A stretch of 64,000 nucleotides of DNA from JAFGBM01 sp964610155. Lineage in GTDB: Bacteria; Actinomycetota; Actinomycetes; Actinomycetales; Demequinaceae. Below, piece after piece: positions 31,295-40,250 of the stretch; within the stretch, counting starts at the first letter, position 1; every line of letters starts with the position of its first letter. The stretch is from assembly GCA_964610155.1 (NCBI GenBank), contig CAZSUY010000001.1, forward strand, positions 186,001 through 250,000, written 5' to 3'. The position numbers and the translations under genes were made by a program. The notes beneath the pieces were generated by a model. The model was given only the letters and a program-made list of their open reading frames with translations, was not told the origin of the DNA and ran no database searches.

Positions 31295-32593
31295 ATGAAG
31301 GTCAGGAACTTGATTGCGGTGTCGGCAATCGCACCGCTCGCCCTCGCTGGTTGCGCGTCCACGCACACCGACGACCCCGACCCCACCAATCACGACCCCG
31401 CGATCGTGCGGCCCGGCCCCGACTCACCCGATTCGGTATCCCTCGCCTCCGACCTCAACGATGTGGGCTACGACCTGTTCCACGTTCTCGCCGCTCGCGA
31501 CGATCAAGACGTGGTCCTCTCCCCCCTGTCGATCGGCCTTGCCTTCGGCATGCTCGACCTGGGCGCCACGGACGGGGTCGCGGCAGCCCTCGACGATCTG
31601 TTCGCCTACCCGGTTGAGGGGGACGCGAGGTGGTCGGCGTTCAACACGCTCGAGCAGGCCCTCGTGAGCGAGTCGGGAGACGAGGTCGTCACCACATCCG
31701 CAGACGAGTGGGCGCCGCCGCCAGCGCCGATACTGCGCATCGCCAACCGCGAGTTCTACGACGTCGACTTCTCCACGGCCTCGGGCTACGACGACGCCCT
31801 CCAGCGGTGGTTCGGCGCGGGTATCGAGTCTCTGCCACTTCGCACGGACTCTGAGGGCTCCCGGATTCATATCAACGGGTGGGTCTCCGACAAGACTCAG
31901 GGATTGATCCCCGACCTTCTCCCGCAGGGTTCCATCAGCCCCGAGACGGTCATGGTCCTGGTGAATGCCCTCTACCTCAAGGCCCAGTGGGGCGACCCCT
32001 TCACCGCCGACTTCACCACAGACGGCCCGTTCACCTTGGTCGATGGCACCACCGCCACCGTGCCCTTCATGCATAACGGCGCCCTGGAGACGACCGCCTC
32101 CCTCGGCGACGGGTACGCGGCCATCGATCTGCCCTACGCGTCGAGCAACCTGTCCATGCTCGTCGTGATGCCAGACGTCGGTCGCTACGACGAGATCGAG
32201 GGACAGTTGGACGGTTCCTTTGTCGCCGGTGTCGATGCCTCGCTCAAATCGGCCTCCGTGAATCTCTCCTTCCCTCGATTCGAGAGCGAGACAGCCTTCG
32301 ACCTGGGTGACGCGATCGAAAACGGGCTTGACGTTCATGGGATCTTCGGGGTTCCGGAGTTGGGGGGCATCGGCGACGGGGTGGTTGTGAGCAAGGCGAT
32401 CCACGCCGCGAAGATCACGGTCGACGAAGACGGGACGGAGGCCGCCGCGGCCACGGCGATCATCTTGGATCGGGCGATCATGGAAACACAGGTCATTGAA
32501 CTCACGGTTGACCGCCCCTTCCTCTATGTCATTCGCGACAATGCCACTGGTGCCGTGCTCTTCGTCGGGCGGGTGCTCGACCCGAGGGCCTGA
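31295..32593 (+). CDS. Second serpin-family protease inhibitor, predicted lipoprotein
   Basis: 432 residues, clear paralogue of the serpin at 28388. Lipobox L-A-G-C at 17-20. Same fold markers: V-V-L-S-P-L-S-I-G-L-A-F-G-M-L-D-L-G-A, E-T-V-M-V-L-V-N-A-L-Y-L-K-A-Q-W and hinge D-E-D-G-T-E-A-A-A-A-T-A. The loop after the hinge reads I-I-L-D-R-A-I-M-E-T-Q, two residues shorter than in paralogue 1 and with an Arg near the expected cleavage site, so a trypsin-like target is plausible. GGAGGG precedes the ATG. Confidence 0.92.
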   Translation: MKVRNLIAVSAIAPLALAGCASTHTDDPDPTNHDPAIVRPGPDSPDSVSLASDLNDVGYDLFHVLAARDDQDVVLSPLSIGLAFGMLDLGATDGVAAALDDLFAYPVEGDARWSAFNTLEQALVSESGDEVVTTSADEWAPPPAPILRIANREFYDVDFSTASGYDDALQRWFGAGIESLPLRTDSEGSRIHINGWVSDKTQGLIPDLLPQGSISPETVMVLVNALYLKAQWGDPFTADFTTDGPFTLVDGTTATVPFMHNGALETTASLGDGYAAIDLPYASSNLSMLVVMPDVGRYDEIEGQLDGSFVAGVDASLKSASVNLSFPRFESETAFDLGDAIENGLDVHGIFGVPELGGIGDGVVVSKAIHAAKITVDEDGTEAAAATAIILDRAIMETQVIELTVDRPFLYVIRDNATGAVLFVGRVLDPRA

Positions 32594-32689
32594 CGCCGCT
32601 GTGCTACCTCGGCGTGATACCCGGGGATGAGATCGGAACGATCCCGTGGGCTGATGCGATCGTTGGCACCCCACCCGTAGCGTCGAGTT

Positions 32690-33451
32690 ATGGTGAAGAA
32701 GAAGGCAGCGGAATCCGCGGTGCTCGCGATCAAGGCCAGGGGCCTGACAAAAATCTACGGTGATGGGGAGGCTGCAGTCACAGCTCTCGACCACGTCGAT
32801 CTCAACGTGCCTCAGGGAATACTCACCGCGGTCATGGGGCCGTCGGGGTCCGGAAAGACGACCCTCGTCCACCTGCTGGCAGGCCTCGACCGGGCCGACG
32901 CGGGCGAGGTGTGGATCCGCGACCAGAAGCTCACGGGACTTTCCGACCGCGAGACCGCGCACCTCCGCGGCCGCGTCATCGGCTTCGTCTTCCAGGGCTT
33001 CAACCTGCTTCAGACCATGAGCGCCCGGAATAACATCCTCCTGCCGCTGAGGCTTAACGGGATTCCGCACGACGACGCCTGGTTCGACAATCTCATCTCG
33101 ATGCTCGGCATCGGGCGGGAACTATCGCGACGGCCATTCGAGATGTCCGGGGGGCAGCAACAACGCATAGCCATTGCCCGGGCCCTTATCACCAAGCCCC
33201 ACGTCGTCTTCGCGGACGAGCCCACCGGGAACCTCGACACCCACTCCTCCGCCGAGGTGCTCTCGCACCTCAGGCAGGCCTGCCGCGAACTCGGACAGAG
33301 CGTCGTCATGGTCACCCACAGCCCCATCGCGGCGTCCTACGCAAGTAACGTCATTCTTTTCGCCGACGGCAAGGTCGCGGGTCACATCGCGCATCCGACT
33401 CCCGACTCCGTCTTAGCCGGCCTCGACGCCTTGGCAGGGGTGGAACGATGA
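32690..33451 (+). CDS. ABC transporter ATP-binding protein, MacB/LolD type
   Basis: 253 residues. Walker A G-P-S-G-S-G-K-T-T at 50-58, Q-loop Q101, signature M-S-G-G-Q-Q-Q-R at 151-158, Walker B V-V-F-A-D-E-P at 171-177, and H-loop V-T-H-S near 210. The L-x-G-L-x-x-R-E-x-x-x-L-R insert typical of the MacB/LolD group is present. TAGCGT lies 6 bases before the ATG. It overlaps the permease gene by ATGA. The pair may export peptides or act in extracytoplasmic processes; the substrate is unknown. Confidence 0.93.
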   Translation: MVKKKAAESAVLAIKARGLTKIYGDGEAAVTALDHVDLNVPQGILTAVMGPSGSGKTTLVHLLAGLDRADAGEVWIRDQKLTGLSDRETAHLRGRVIGFVFQGFNLLQTMSARNNILLPLRLNGIPHDDAWFDNLISMLGIGRELSRRPFEMSGGQQQRIAIARALITKPHVVFADEPTGNLDTHSSAEVLSHLRQACRELGQSVVMVTHSPIAASYASNVILFADGKVAGHIAHPTPDSVLAGLDALAGVER

Positions 33452-35529
33452 TCCTCCGGCTCGCCCGCGCCCAACTCCGATCCGAATGGAAATCGTCCCT
33501 GCTTGGAGTCGGGGTGCTGACCTTCGCCCTCGCCCTCGCGACCTTTTCCATGCTCGTCGCCGCCACGGCTATTACCCATCAGAACGATTACTTCCCGACC
33601 CATGACAACGATCCAGAATTCACCAGCCTCATCGACACCGTTCTGGGGGATCCGATCTCCGACCCGGACGTCAGAGAGAACCTCAATCCCGTCCTATCCC
33701 TCGACCAACTCGATCAGCTTGTCAAAGAGGCGTCGAAACTGACGCCGGTCGAAGCCGTTAGCTTCACAATGGGAATCGTCTCAGGGACGGACGACCGGCA
33801 TGGGATCATCGTCACCATTCCCCTGACTGATCAAACAACCGATCGATACTTGGCGAAGGGGAATCCCCCAGGAAGTGGCCAGGTCGCCTTGAACCGGGAC
33901 CTCGCGGAACACTTCAACCTTGACATTGGAGACACCCTCACCCTAGAAAGCATCGACGATCGTGTGCCGAGGGCCTCGATCACGCTGGAGATCTCCGGGA
34001 TCCTGTACAGCTACAACGTCAGTCCGTACTACTCCTTCGGGCCTGATTCCATAGCCTCGGGGGAAGACCTGGAAACGTTGCAGCGAAGCCTCCCGTCCTC
34101 GCAGATCCATGACCCCGACGCAGGAACCACCTCCCTCGTGTTTCCGACGCAGATCCTCTGGAGCGGCAACAATCCGATCCTCGACCCCTATGGACAAGGG
34201 GATATCTTCCTTCCCTCCTCGGAGTTCTCTTTGGGCGATGCCTTCGGAATGCTCCACGGTCCCGCCGGCTGGACCTTCCTGATCTCATGTATCGCGGTCG
34301 TCTGCCTCGTCATCGCCGCCCTATCCATGGCACGGGCTCAGGCCGAGACCCGCACCCAGTGGAGTTCAACGTCAAAAGTGCTCGGCGCCTCCGACCGTAC
34401 GATCGCGATGGCGTCGCTGGTAGAGACGGCGATCGTGTCGATCGGCGGGGTCGGGATCGGGCTCGGATCTGGCCTCGGCCTTGCGAACCTCCACCTCCTG
34501 TGGCTTCGTTCCTCCAATCCCGAGGGCCTTCTCCCTGCATCGATCAACGCCCCGGCTGACGTCTTCGCGATCGGTGCCGCCGTCGGCCTGGGCCTCGCGG
34601 TCGTCCTCGCGATCATCCCGGCCTTTTGGGCGTCCCGGGTGGCCCCCGCCGCCGCCCTCAAGCCCGTCACCCCCGTGAGCGAGGCGACCCTGTCCCGCTC
34701 TGTCAACCCCTGGTGGCCTGCGGCCCTCGTCTCCGTCGCCATCCTCATCGCGGGCGTCACCATAATGATCGGAGGCTCCTCTGCCTGGGTCGAAGGCGCG
34801 TCGATGGTCAGTACGATCATCCTGACCGTCGCCGGGATAGCACTCGTCATCCAAACCGCCAGGGGCCTGGTTTCACTCACGGGCCGGGTCCTGGCCCGTT
34901 CGCGACGCGCTTGGGTACTGGCCGCCGGGGATGGGATTCTCACCCATCGACGGGCCTTCACCTTCGCCGCGCTTGGAACGCTCGTCACTGGAGGGATCTC
35001 CTCATGGTGGATCACGGCGAACGCGGAGTTGGCCACCGATTGGGACGAGTCCTACCGAGGCTGGGGGGAGATTCCGCTCATGGGGCTCCAGGACTGGTGG
35101 GGTTCCTTCGTTTCCACGCCGGGTGCCCCGACCTTCGCCGCCGTCGCCTTCGGGGTCGTCGCCCTGGTCGCCGTCGTTGTTGCGGCGACCTACCACACGC
35201 CAACGACGAAGGACGACACGATTCGGGGGACTCTGGGGCTGTCCCGGCGTGACGAACGCCTGGCCGTCGGCACCCGCCAAGCCTCCGTGATGACCGCGGG
35301 GGCCCTGGCGGGGGCTCTGGGCGGCTGCGCCGTCGCGATTGTCTACCACCTGTTCCTCGCCGTACTATCCCCGTCCCACCTGGTGTACTCGCTCGAATGG
35401 AATCTCACCCTCATCGGCCACGGCCTCGTCGGGGCGGCCACTGTCGCGGGGATCGGGGCGGCATTCGCGCTCCTCGGAGGGGCGCTCGTTTCGGTGGTCT
35501 CCAGCCCCCAGGTCCCTCAGAAGGGCTAA
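33448..35529 (+). CDS. FtsX-like ABC transporter permease
   Basis: 693 residues. An N-terminal membrane segment (~15-38) is followed by a large extracytoplasmic domain (~40-265). A set of membrane segments with the FtsX pattern runs from ~270 to 400, then four or five more to the C-terminus. The domain order matches MacB-type permeases, which couple cytoplasmic ATP hydrolysis to mechanical work outside the membrane. It is translationally coupled to the ATPase at 32690. Confidence 0.88.
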   Translation: MILRLARAQLRSEWKSSLLGVGVLTFALALATFSMLVAATAITHQNDYFPTHDNDPEFTSLIDTVLGDPISDPDVRENLNPVLSLDQLDQLVKEASKLTPVEAVSFTMGIVSGTDDRHGIIVTIPLTDQTTDRYLAKGNPPGSGQVALNRDLAEHFNLDIGDTLTLESIDDRVPRASITLEISGILYSYNVSPYYSFGPDSIASGEDLETLQRSLPSSQIHDPDAGTTSLVFPTQILWSGNNPILDPYGQGDIFLPSSEFSLGDAFGMLHGPAGWTFLISCIAVVCLVIAALSMARAQAETRTQWSSTSKVLGASDRTIAMASLVETAIVSIGGVGIGLGSGLGLANLHLLWLRSSNPEGLLPASINAPADVFAIGAAVGLGLAVVLAIIPAFWASRVAPAAALKPVTPVSEATLSRSVNPWWPAALVSVAILIAGVTIMIGGSSAWVEGASMVSTIILTVAGIALVIQTARGLVSLTGRVLARSRRAWVLAAGDGILTHRRAFTFAALGTLVTGGISSWWITANAELATDWDESYRGWGEIPLMGLQDWWGSFVSTPGAPTFAAVAFGVVALVAVVVAATYHTPTTKDDTIRGTLGLSRRDERLAVGTRQASVMTAGALAGALGGCAVAIVYHLFLAVLSPSHLVYSLEWNLTLIGHGLVGAATVAGIGAAFALLGGALVSVVSSPQVPQKG

Positions 35530-35692
35530 CGTCTCCGCGAAGGGCGGAGGGCGGCAAACCCTCGCAGCCGGAGGGAGTTGGCGACGACGAAGAGGAATGA
35601 GCCACCCATGGAGCCCGATGCGATCATCGGGTCGAGGCCGCCGAGGACGGCGAGAGGAATGGCCCCGACATTATGGGCGGTGGCCCGCACTG
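35530..35692 (-). pseudogene. Remnant of a copA-like P-type ATPase C-terminus
   Basis: The minus strand encodes A-H-N-V-G-A-I-P-L-A-V-L-G-G-L-D-P-M-I-A-S-G-S-M-G-G-S, then F-V-V-A-N-S-L-R-L-R-G-F. This matches the last ~50 residues of CopA at 40251-42554 (Y-N-V-A-A-I-P-L-A-A-L-G-I-L-N-P-M-I-A-S-G-A-M). No catalytic part is present. DNA identity to the intact copy is roughly 80% by eye, so the duplication is old. Confidence 0.8.
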
Positions 35693-35740
35693 ATGCTATC
35701 GCGGTGCCATCACGAGTTCTGACGATCACCGCCAACGGCC

Positions 35741-36793
35741 CTAGGGACTATCTCGCCGCGGCACCCGCGACACCCTGGTCTTCTCGATCGTCCACACGGG
35801 CAGGGGCTCGGGCTCGGGGCCATCCCCGACTCCGTCTCCCCCTTCCGTTGCCTCCTTCGTCGGGGTTCGCAACGCCTCGGCAATGGCGAAGAAGGGATAC
35901 GCGACGGCGGCTACGAGCCCCACGATGGTGGAAACCAGCAACACCAGGTCGGCCTTGCTCGTCACGCCGGTGAGATCCACCCCATCGCGGCCCCAGGCAT
36001 CGATGCTCAACCACACCCACCAGAAGACGCCGACCGGCACCATCGCGAGCAGGGCAGTTGCGACGAAACGCGCGGTGCGAAATGGTCCGGGCGGACGGTC
36101 CAGATTCGGATCCGGCAGGGGCCGACGGTCCAATCCACTCAATCGGAGCGCGGCATACGCCCAGGTGGACACGGAAGGAACCAGCACCAGTCCCACGAAG
36201 GGAAAGACGTAGGGAGTCGCGCCGGCCGCGAACAGCATCAGCGTGATCACCCCGGTCACACCGGCCATCCACCCGTGGGCTGTTCGCATTCGCTCCAGGG
36301 GCCGACGGATCGGGGTCGCTGCCACCGTGACTCCGGGGTGAAGGTCAGCCTCCTTAACCAGGGTAAAAATCGCCTGCTCCCAGCGAACACGCACGATCGC
36401 CACCCAGGCGAAGGCAACCGCGATCAGCGCGACCACGATGGCCAGAGGGAGATGAAGGCTGGTCGGCAACCCCACCCTCTCTCCAGAGAAGGAGCCGGCA
36501 ACCAACACCGCAAGCAGCACCCCCAGCCCACCGGCCAGGCCGTTCCGCGCGTAGCGTAGAGCCCTCGGGGGCTCAACTAGAGACTCAGCGGTGCCCGAGG
36601 TGAACCAGCAATACCCCCCGACAACCCCAAGACTCACCGCGGTGGTGATAGGCGCGATCAGCACCATCCCGGAACCGGACCCCAGAATCCCGACGATCTC
36701 GGCGCACAGAACCGCAACCACAACCCCGGCCGTGGACACCAGGCCAAGCCGAAGTAGTGGCTGCTGCGTCGCCCAACCCGTCGATGAGCCCAT
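35741..36793 (-). CDS. Polytopic membrane protein of unknown function
   Basis: 350 residues with about eight hydrophobic segments (~18-40, 43-65, 85-103, 115-135, 188-222, 250-272, 290-312) and a hydrophilic Glu/Pro-rich C-terminal tail. No family recognised. ATG 36793 is preceded by GAAGGAGGGG, an excellent ribosome site, and replaces the longer open frame. It lies between the copA remnant and the large surface protein. Confidence 0.6.
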   Translation of the reverse strand: MGSSTGWATQQPLLRLGLVSTAGVVVAVLCAEIVGILGSGSGMVLIAPITTAVSLGVVGGYCWFTSGTAESLVEPPRALRYARNGLAGGLGVLLAVLVAGSFSGERVGLPTSLHLPLAIVVALIAVAFAWVAIVRVRWEQAIFTLVKEADLHPGVTVAATPIRRPLERMRTAHGWMAGVTGVITLMLFAAGATPYVFPFVGLVLVPSVSTWAYAALRLSGLDRRPLPDPNLDRPPGPFRTARFVATALLAMVPVGVFWWVWLSIDAWGRDGVDLTGVTSKADLVLLVSTIVGLVAAVAYPFFAIAEALRTPTKEATEGGDGVGDGPEPEPLPVWTIEKTRVSRVPRRDSP

Positions 36794-37030
36794 GGCCCCC
36801 TCCTTCACCCCCAATCGTTCCACAGGGATGGGCCACGCGCCTGATTAGTGACGAACCTGACGCGACCCGGTGTCGAGCTTCCTCAATCACAACTAGGTCG
36901 AAGGCTCGTAGCTGCCGACAAGGCCGCATGACCCCATCCACGCGTCTGATCATCTGCCATTCCACGTTCCAATTGACGAACGAAATGACTTCTGCCAGGC
37001 TGTTCGTGCCGCTTGTCGAGGGGGTAACCG
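36794..37030 (+). promoter_or_regulatory. Intergenic region with a possible promoter for the large surface protein
   Basis: 237 bases without a gene. TTGACG (36973-36978), a 17-base spacer and the weak CAGGCT (36996-37001) precede the ATG at 37031, which has GAGGGGG upstream. Confidence 0.3.
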
Positions 37031-40000
37031 ATGATTTCGAATCAGGTCGCACTTGCCAAACTGTCCTTTGGCGTTCTAGTCTGCGCCGTTTCCCTAGCGG
37101 CGGTAGGGGCGAGCGTGGCCTCTTCGTCTATACACCTTCCTGCAGCACCGGGTGATCTCGACTGGCGATCCTCGGCGATGCTCGACGAAGTGGAAGCTCC
37201 CGGTTGCTACGCAAACGAAGTCGACACCACCCCACTGCCGGGGCAGTTGTACCCCGATGACTCCATCAGGGTTGACCTGCCCTTCGAGATCAACCACTAC
37301 GGCTACGTCACATCCTCCGGTTGGATCACCCTCGATGGGTCCTATTACCTCGATACCCCAGATGCTCAGGTCTACGACGGTGACAACGGCCATCCTTCAA
37401 GTGGGATGAATCTCAACGATATCCTTCGCTGGGACAATGTCTTCGCCCCCATGCTCGCCAACAACTCGCTGTATTATTCCTCGTCGATCCCCGACGATGC
37501 AGGTAACGACAGACTGACATACGGCGAGATTACCTACGAAGGTCATCAAGCATTCTGCGTCACGTGGCAGGACATCGGCTACGGAAACACTTACCTCCGC
37601 CCGGGTGCCCTGGACGAGTACGGCTCGGGGCCGATTCCCTGGTTCGAGTACCAGGATCCCACCAACTACATTTACTGGACGGCATACGACAAGACAGACA
37701 GTTTCCAACTGGTCCTGGTGGAGCGAGAGGACGTCGGAAACGGTGCCTACGACATCGAGTTCAACTACGGATCGATTCAGATCGATTATTACGACCAGTT
37801 CCGCGGAAATCCCGATGGCATCCCTTCCCAGGCATACGACGAAGAAAACGACTGGTCCGCTGGGTGGTCGGCCAACAACATCGAATCCTGGTGCGGCGAC
37901 TCGGTCTGTTACCTAACGCGAGAGCAGCTCACGGAATACCGGGAGGCCATGGCTTCTTCCCCGGAGTTTGCCGCGACGATCTTGCCTCCCGTGCATTGGA
38001 GCTTCTGGGACAACCCTGCCCGCAGCCAATGGCTCGATGGCCACGAGGACGAGAATGGGCATGCAACAGGACTTGCCAGGACATCGACCAAAAACGGGGA
38101 TGGCTGGGGAATCGGGCTTCCAGGTCGACACCTATGGGAGGTGAGGCCCGACGATCCAGATGTCGACCTCAGTGATCGCTACGCGATTCCCGGGAAGGTC
38201 ATCAACGACCCAGACCCCGACGACGACACAAGACCGGTTGACCTATCCAGTTACGTGGCCCTCGGCGACTCGTTTTCTTCTGGAGAAGGAACTGGCTTCT
38301 ACTTCGACGGAACGAACTACTACGCAAACCTCTGCCACCGCTCAATCACTGCCTACCCCGCCCTTCTAAACCGAAGGGCTGGCTTTCCGGTTGCCAATTT
38401 CGAGTTCTGGGCCTGTACAAACACCTGGGCAAACGACATGGGAAGGTCTACCGTAAGCACCACAAGAGCCCCCTGGAACGATCCCCTGAAGGACAAGTGG
38501 AATGAAGATTCCACTAGCCGCGAAAGTGGCCAGGGAATCAATCAGTTTGATCGACTCACGACCGATACCCGAATTGTCACACTGACTATCGGCGGCAATG
38601 ACACGCGGTGGATTGAATTCATTGGGCACTGTATCGGTATCAACCTCATGGATGGAACCTCGAGATTTTTCAACTACGAGCCGTGCGAGTACTACCAGAA
38701 ACAGCCTCTCGAGGCTCAAATCGACAGCCTGTGGAACGAAGACCTGTGGGTTAAGCAGATTGAAGAGATCAAGGAGCGGGCTCCAGATGCGACAGTGCTT
38801 CTGATCGGGTATCCACTTCTCTTCAGTGACTGGGGCGGTGGGAATGACACCATCCCATGGAACTCCGGATGCTATTGGCTCAGCAAGGCCGATCAGATGT
38901 TCTACAACAAAATGGCTACACGCCTCAACAACCACATCCGAGAGCAGGCGGTTGAGAGCGGCGCCCTCTATATCGACGTATCGAATGCAATGAACTCTGA
39001 CGAGGTGTGCACCGAGGGTAACTCCGCAGAGTGGGCCATCAATGGGGCTTCGGCCCAACTGCTCGATGCGGGGGCCGAGTTCAAGGCCATCAACATCATC
39101 GATCTGCTCACCAACCACAACCTGATGACGATGATGAATCCCCTCGCGGAAGAGAACGAGTCGCACGGAATCAACTGGCAGGCTGCCTTCGCCGGTTCCT
39201 TCCACCCCAACGATCTCGGCCACGAAAAGCTCTCTAGCGCCATCATCGATCAGTACCGTGAGCCAGCTTGGGGACAACGGGGACCGCTGAGTTTCGACGG
39301 GTCGGTTCTCACCTTTACTCATTCCTTCCCCACAACCCTCAAGGTCCATCTGAACTGGAACCTCACTAGAATCGGTAACTTGCTTGATTCGACCACGCCC
39401 CTATTCATGTCAGCGAAGAAAGCCCCGAGCGCGGCGCCGCAGGGAGTTCTGGCCGTGATCACCAGCCCGAGCGGTGTCGTCTACACGCGATACAACCTTG
39501 ACGGTTCATTTGGGTACGAGGGAACCGAATCAAGCGAAGATTTCAAATTCGAAAATGCGGAGGTCGGCGAATGGCTCGTTGAACTCTACTTATCCGATCC
39601 CGCTCTTGAGGGAAATGAATACCTGCTTCAGTACTATGCGGAGCCTCCAGTGAATGCCGCACCTGTCCCCCAACTCAGCCTCACGCGCACCGGAAACAGC
39701 ATTGACGTAAGCGGAGAGGGCAGCACGGACTCGGATGGCTCGATCATCCAGTACTTCTGGGACTTCGGCGACGGCGGCGACGGGTTTGGCACAACAGCCC
39801 ACCACGAGTACACGACGGAAGGAACCTTCCTCGTAAGTCTTGTGGCCATAGACAACCTCGGTGAAATGGGTTTCGCGTACTCCGATCACCTGACGGTCGA
39901 CTTTCCGGATACCCCTGCGGTCGGGCACCTTTCAAACGGTTGGTTTGCTCCATTCGATTACCAACCATCGATCTTTCCCACACTCCCTTCGACCGAGCCC

Positions 40001-40180
40001 AGCACTGAGCAGTATCCAAGAAGCGTCGACGATGACGTCTCACCTCCGACTGCCGCAGATTCGGCAACTCCAGATGAGCCCTCCTCCTCATCTCCACTTC
40101 TGCTCTGGCTTGCCGGTGCCACATTGTTCCTTTCTGCTCTTGCGGCTTTCGTAAGACTCGTCACTCGACGCACTCATTAG
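37031..40180 (+). CDS. Giant cell-surface SGNH/GDSL hydrolase with nidogen-like and PKD regions
   Basis: 1049 residues. A signal peptide (~8-31) is followed by a nidogen-like region (~80-255: L-P-F-E-I-N-H-Y-G-Y-V-T-S-S-G-W-I-T-L-D-G, F-A-P-M-L-A). The SGNH hydrolase domain spans ~405-745: nucleophile S414 in A-L-G-D-S-F-S-S-G-E-G, block III G-G-N-D at 521-524, and D728/H731 in H-P-N-D-L-G-H. A PKD domain follows at ~876-958 (W-D-F-G-D-G), then a Pro/Ser/Thr linker, a C-terminal membrane segment (~1022-1042) and a basic end. Family enzymes are esterases, lipases or acetyl-esterases; the substrate is unknown. Base composition is lower in GC than the neighbours. Confidence 0.82.
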   Translation: MISNQVALAKLSFGVLVCAVSLAAVGASVASSSIHLPAAPGDLDWRSSAMLDEVEAPGCYANEVDTTPLPGQLYPDDSIRVDLPFEINHYGYVTSSGWITLDGSYYLDTPDAQVYDGDNGHPSSGMNLNDILRWDNVFAPMLANNSLYYSSSIPDDAGNDRLTYGEITYEGHQAFCVTWQDIGYGNTYLRPGALDEYGSGPIPWFEYQDPTNYIYWTAYDKTDSFQLVLVEREDVGNGAYDIEFNYGSIQIDYYDQFRGNPDGIPSQAYDEENDWSAGWSANNIESWCGDSVCYLTREQLTEYREAMASSPEFAATILPPVHWSFWDNPARSQWLDGHEDENGHATGLARTSTKNGDGWGIGLPGRHLWEVRPDDPDVDLSDRYAIPGKVINDPDPDDDTRPVDLSSYVALGDSFSSGEGTGFYFDGTNYYANLCHRSITAYPALLNRRAGFPVANFEFWACTNTWANDMGRSTVSTTRAPWNDPLKDKWNEDSTSRESGQGINQFDRLTTDTRIVTLTIGGNDTRWIEFIGHCIGINLMDGTSRFFNYEPCEYYQKQPLEAQIDSLWNEDLWVKQIEEIKERAPDATVLLIGYPLLFSDWGGGNDTIPWNSGCYWLSKADQMFYNKMATRLNNHIREQAVESGALYIDVSNAMNSDEVCTEGNSAEWAINGASAQLLDAGAEFKAINIIDLLTNHNLMTMMNPLAEENESHGINWQAAFAGSFHPNDLGHEKLSSAIIDQYREPAWGQRGPLSFDGSVLTFTHSFPTTLKVHLNWNLTRIGNLLDSTTPLFMSAKKAPSAAPQGVLAVITSPSGVVYTRYNLDGSFGYEGTESSEDFKFENAEVGEWLVELYLSDPALEGNEYLLQYYAEPPVNAAPVPQLSLTRTGNSIDVSGEGSTDSDGSIIQYFWDFGDGGDGFGTTAHHEYTTEGTFLVSLVAIDNLGEMGFAYSDHLTVDFPDTPAVGHLSNGWFAPFDYQPSIFPTLPSTEPSTEQYPRSVDDDVSPPTAADSATPDEPSSSSPLLLWLAGATLFLSALAAFVRLVTRRTH

Positions 40181-40250
40181 GAGGACTTTCTACTGCTAGT
40201 AGGAGGGAAGACTTCGGAATACTGCTTGTCTCCCCCGGGCCGCAGGCGGG

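Noticed and set aside
31424..33070. 548-codon open frame antisense to the second serpin and the ABC ATPase
   Set aside because: Arg/Gly/Asp-rich shadow coding that crosses two real genes.
40190..40202. CTACT-GCT-AGTAG hairpin as terminator between the surface protein and copA
   Set aside because: The stem is only 5 bases and no T-run follows. No convincing intrinsic terminator was found elsewhere in the window either.
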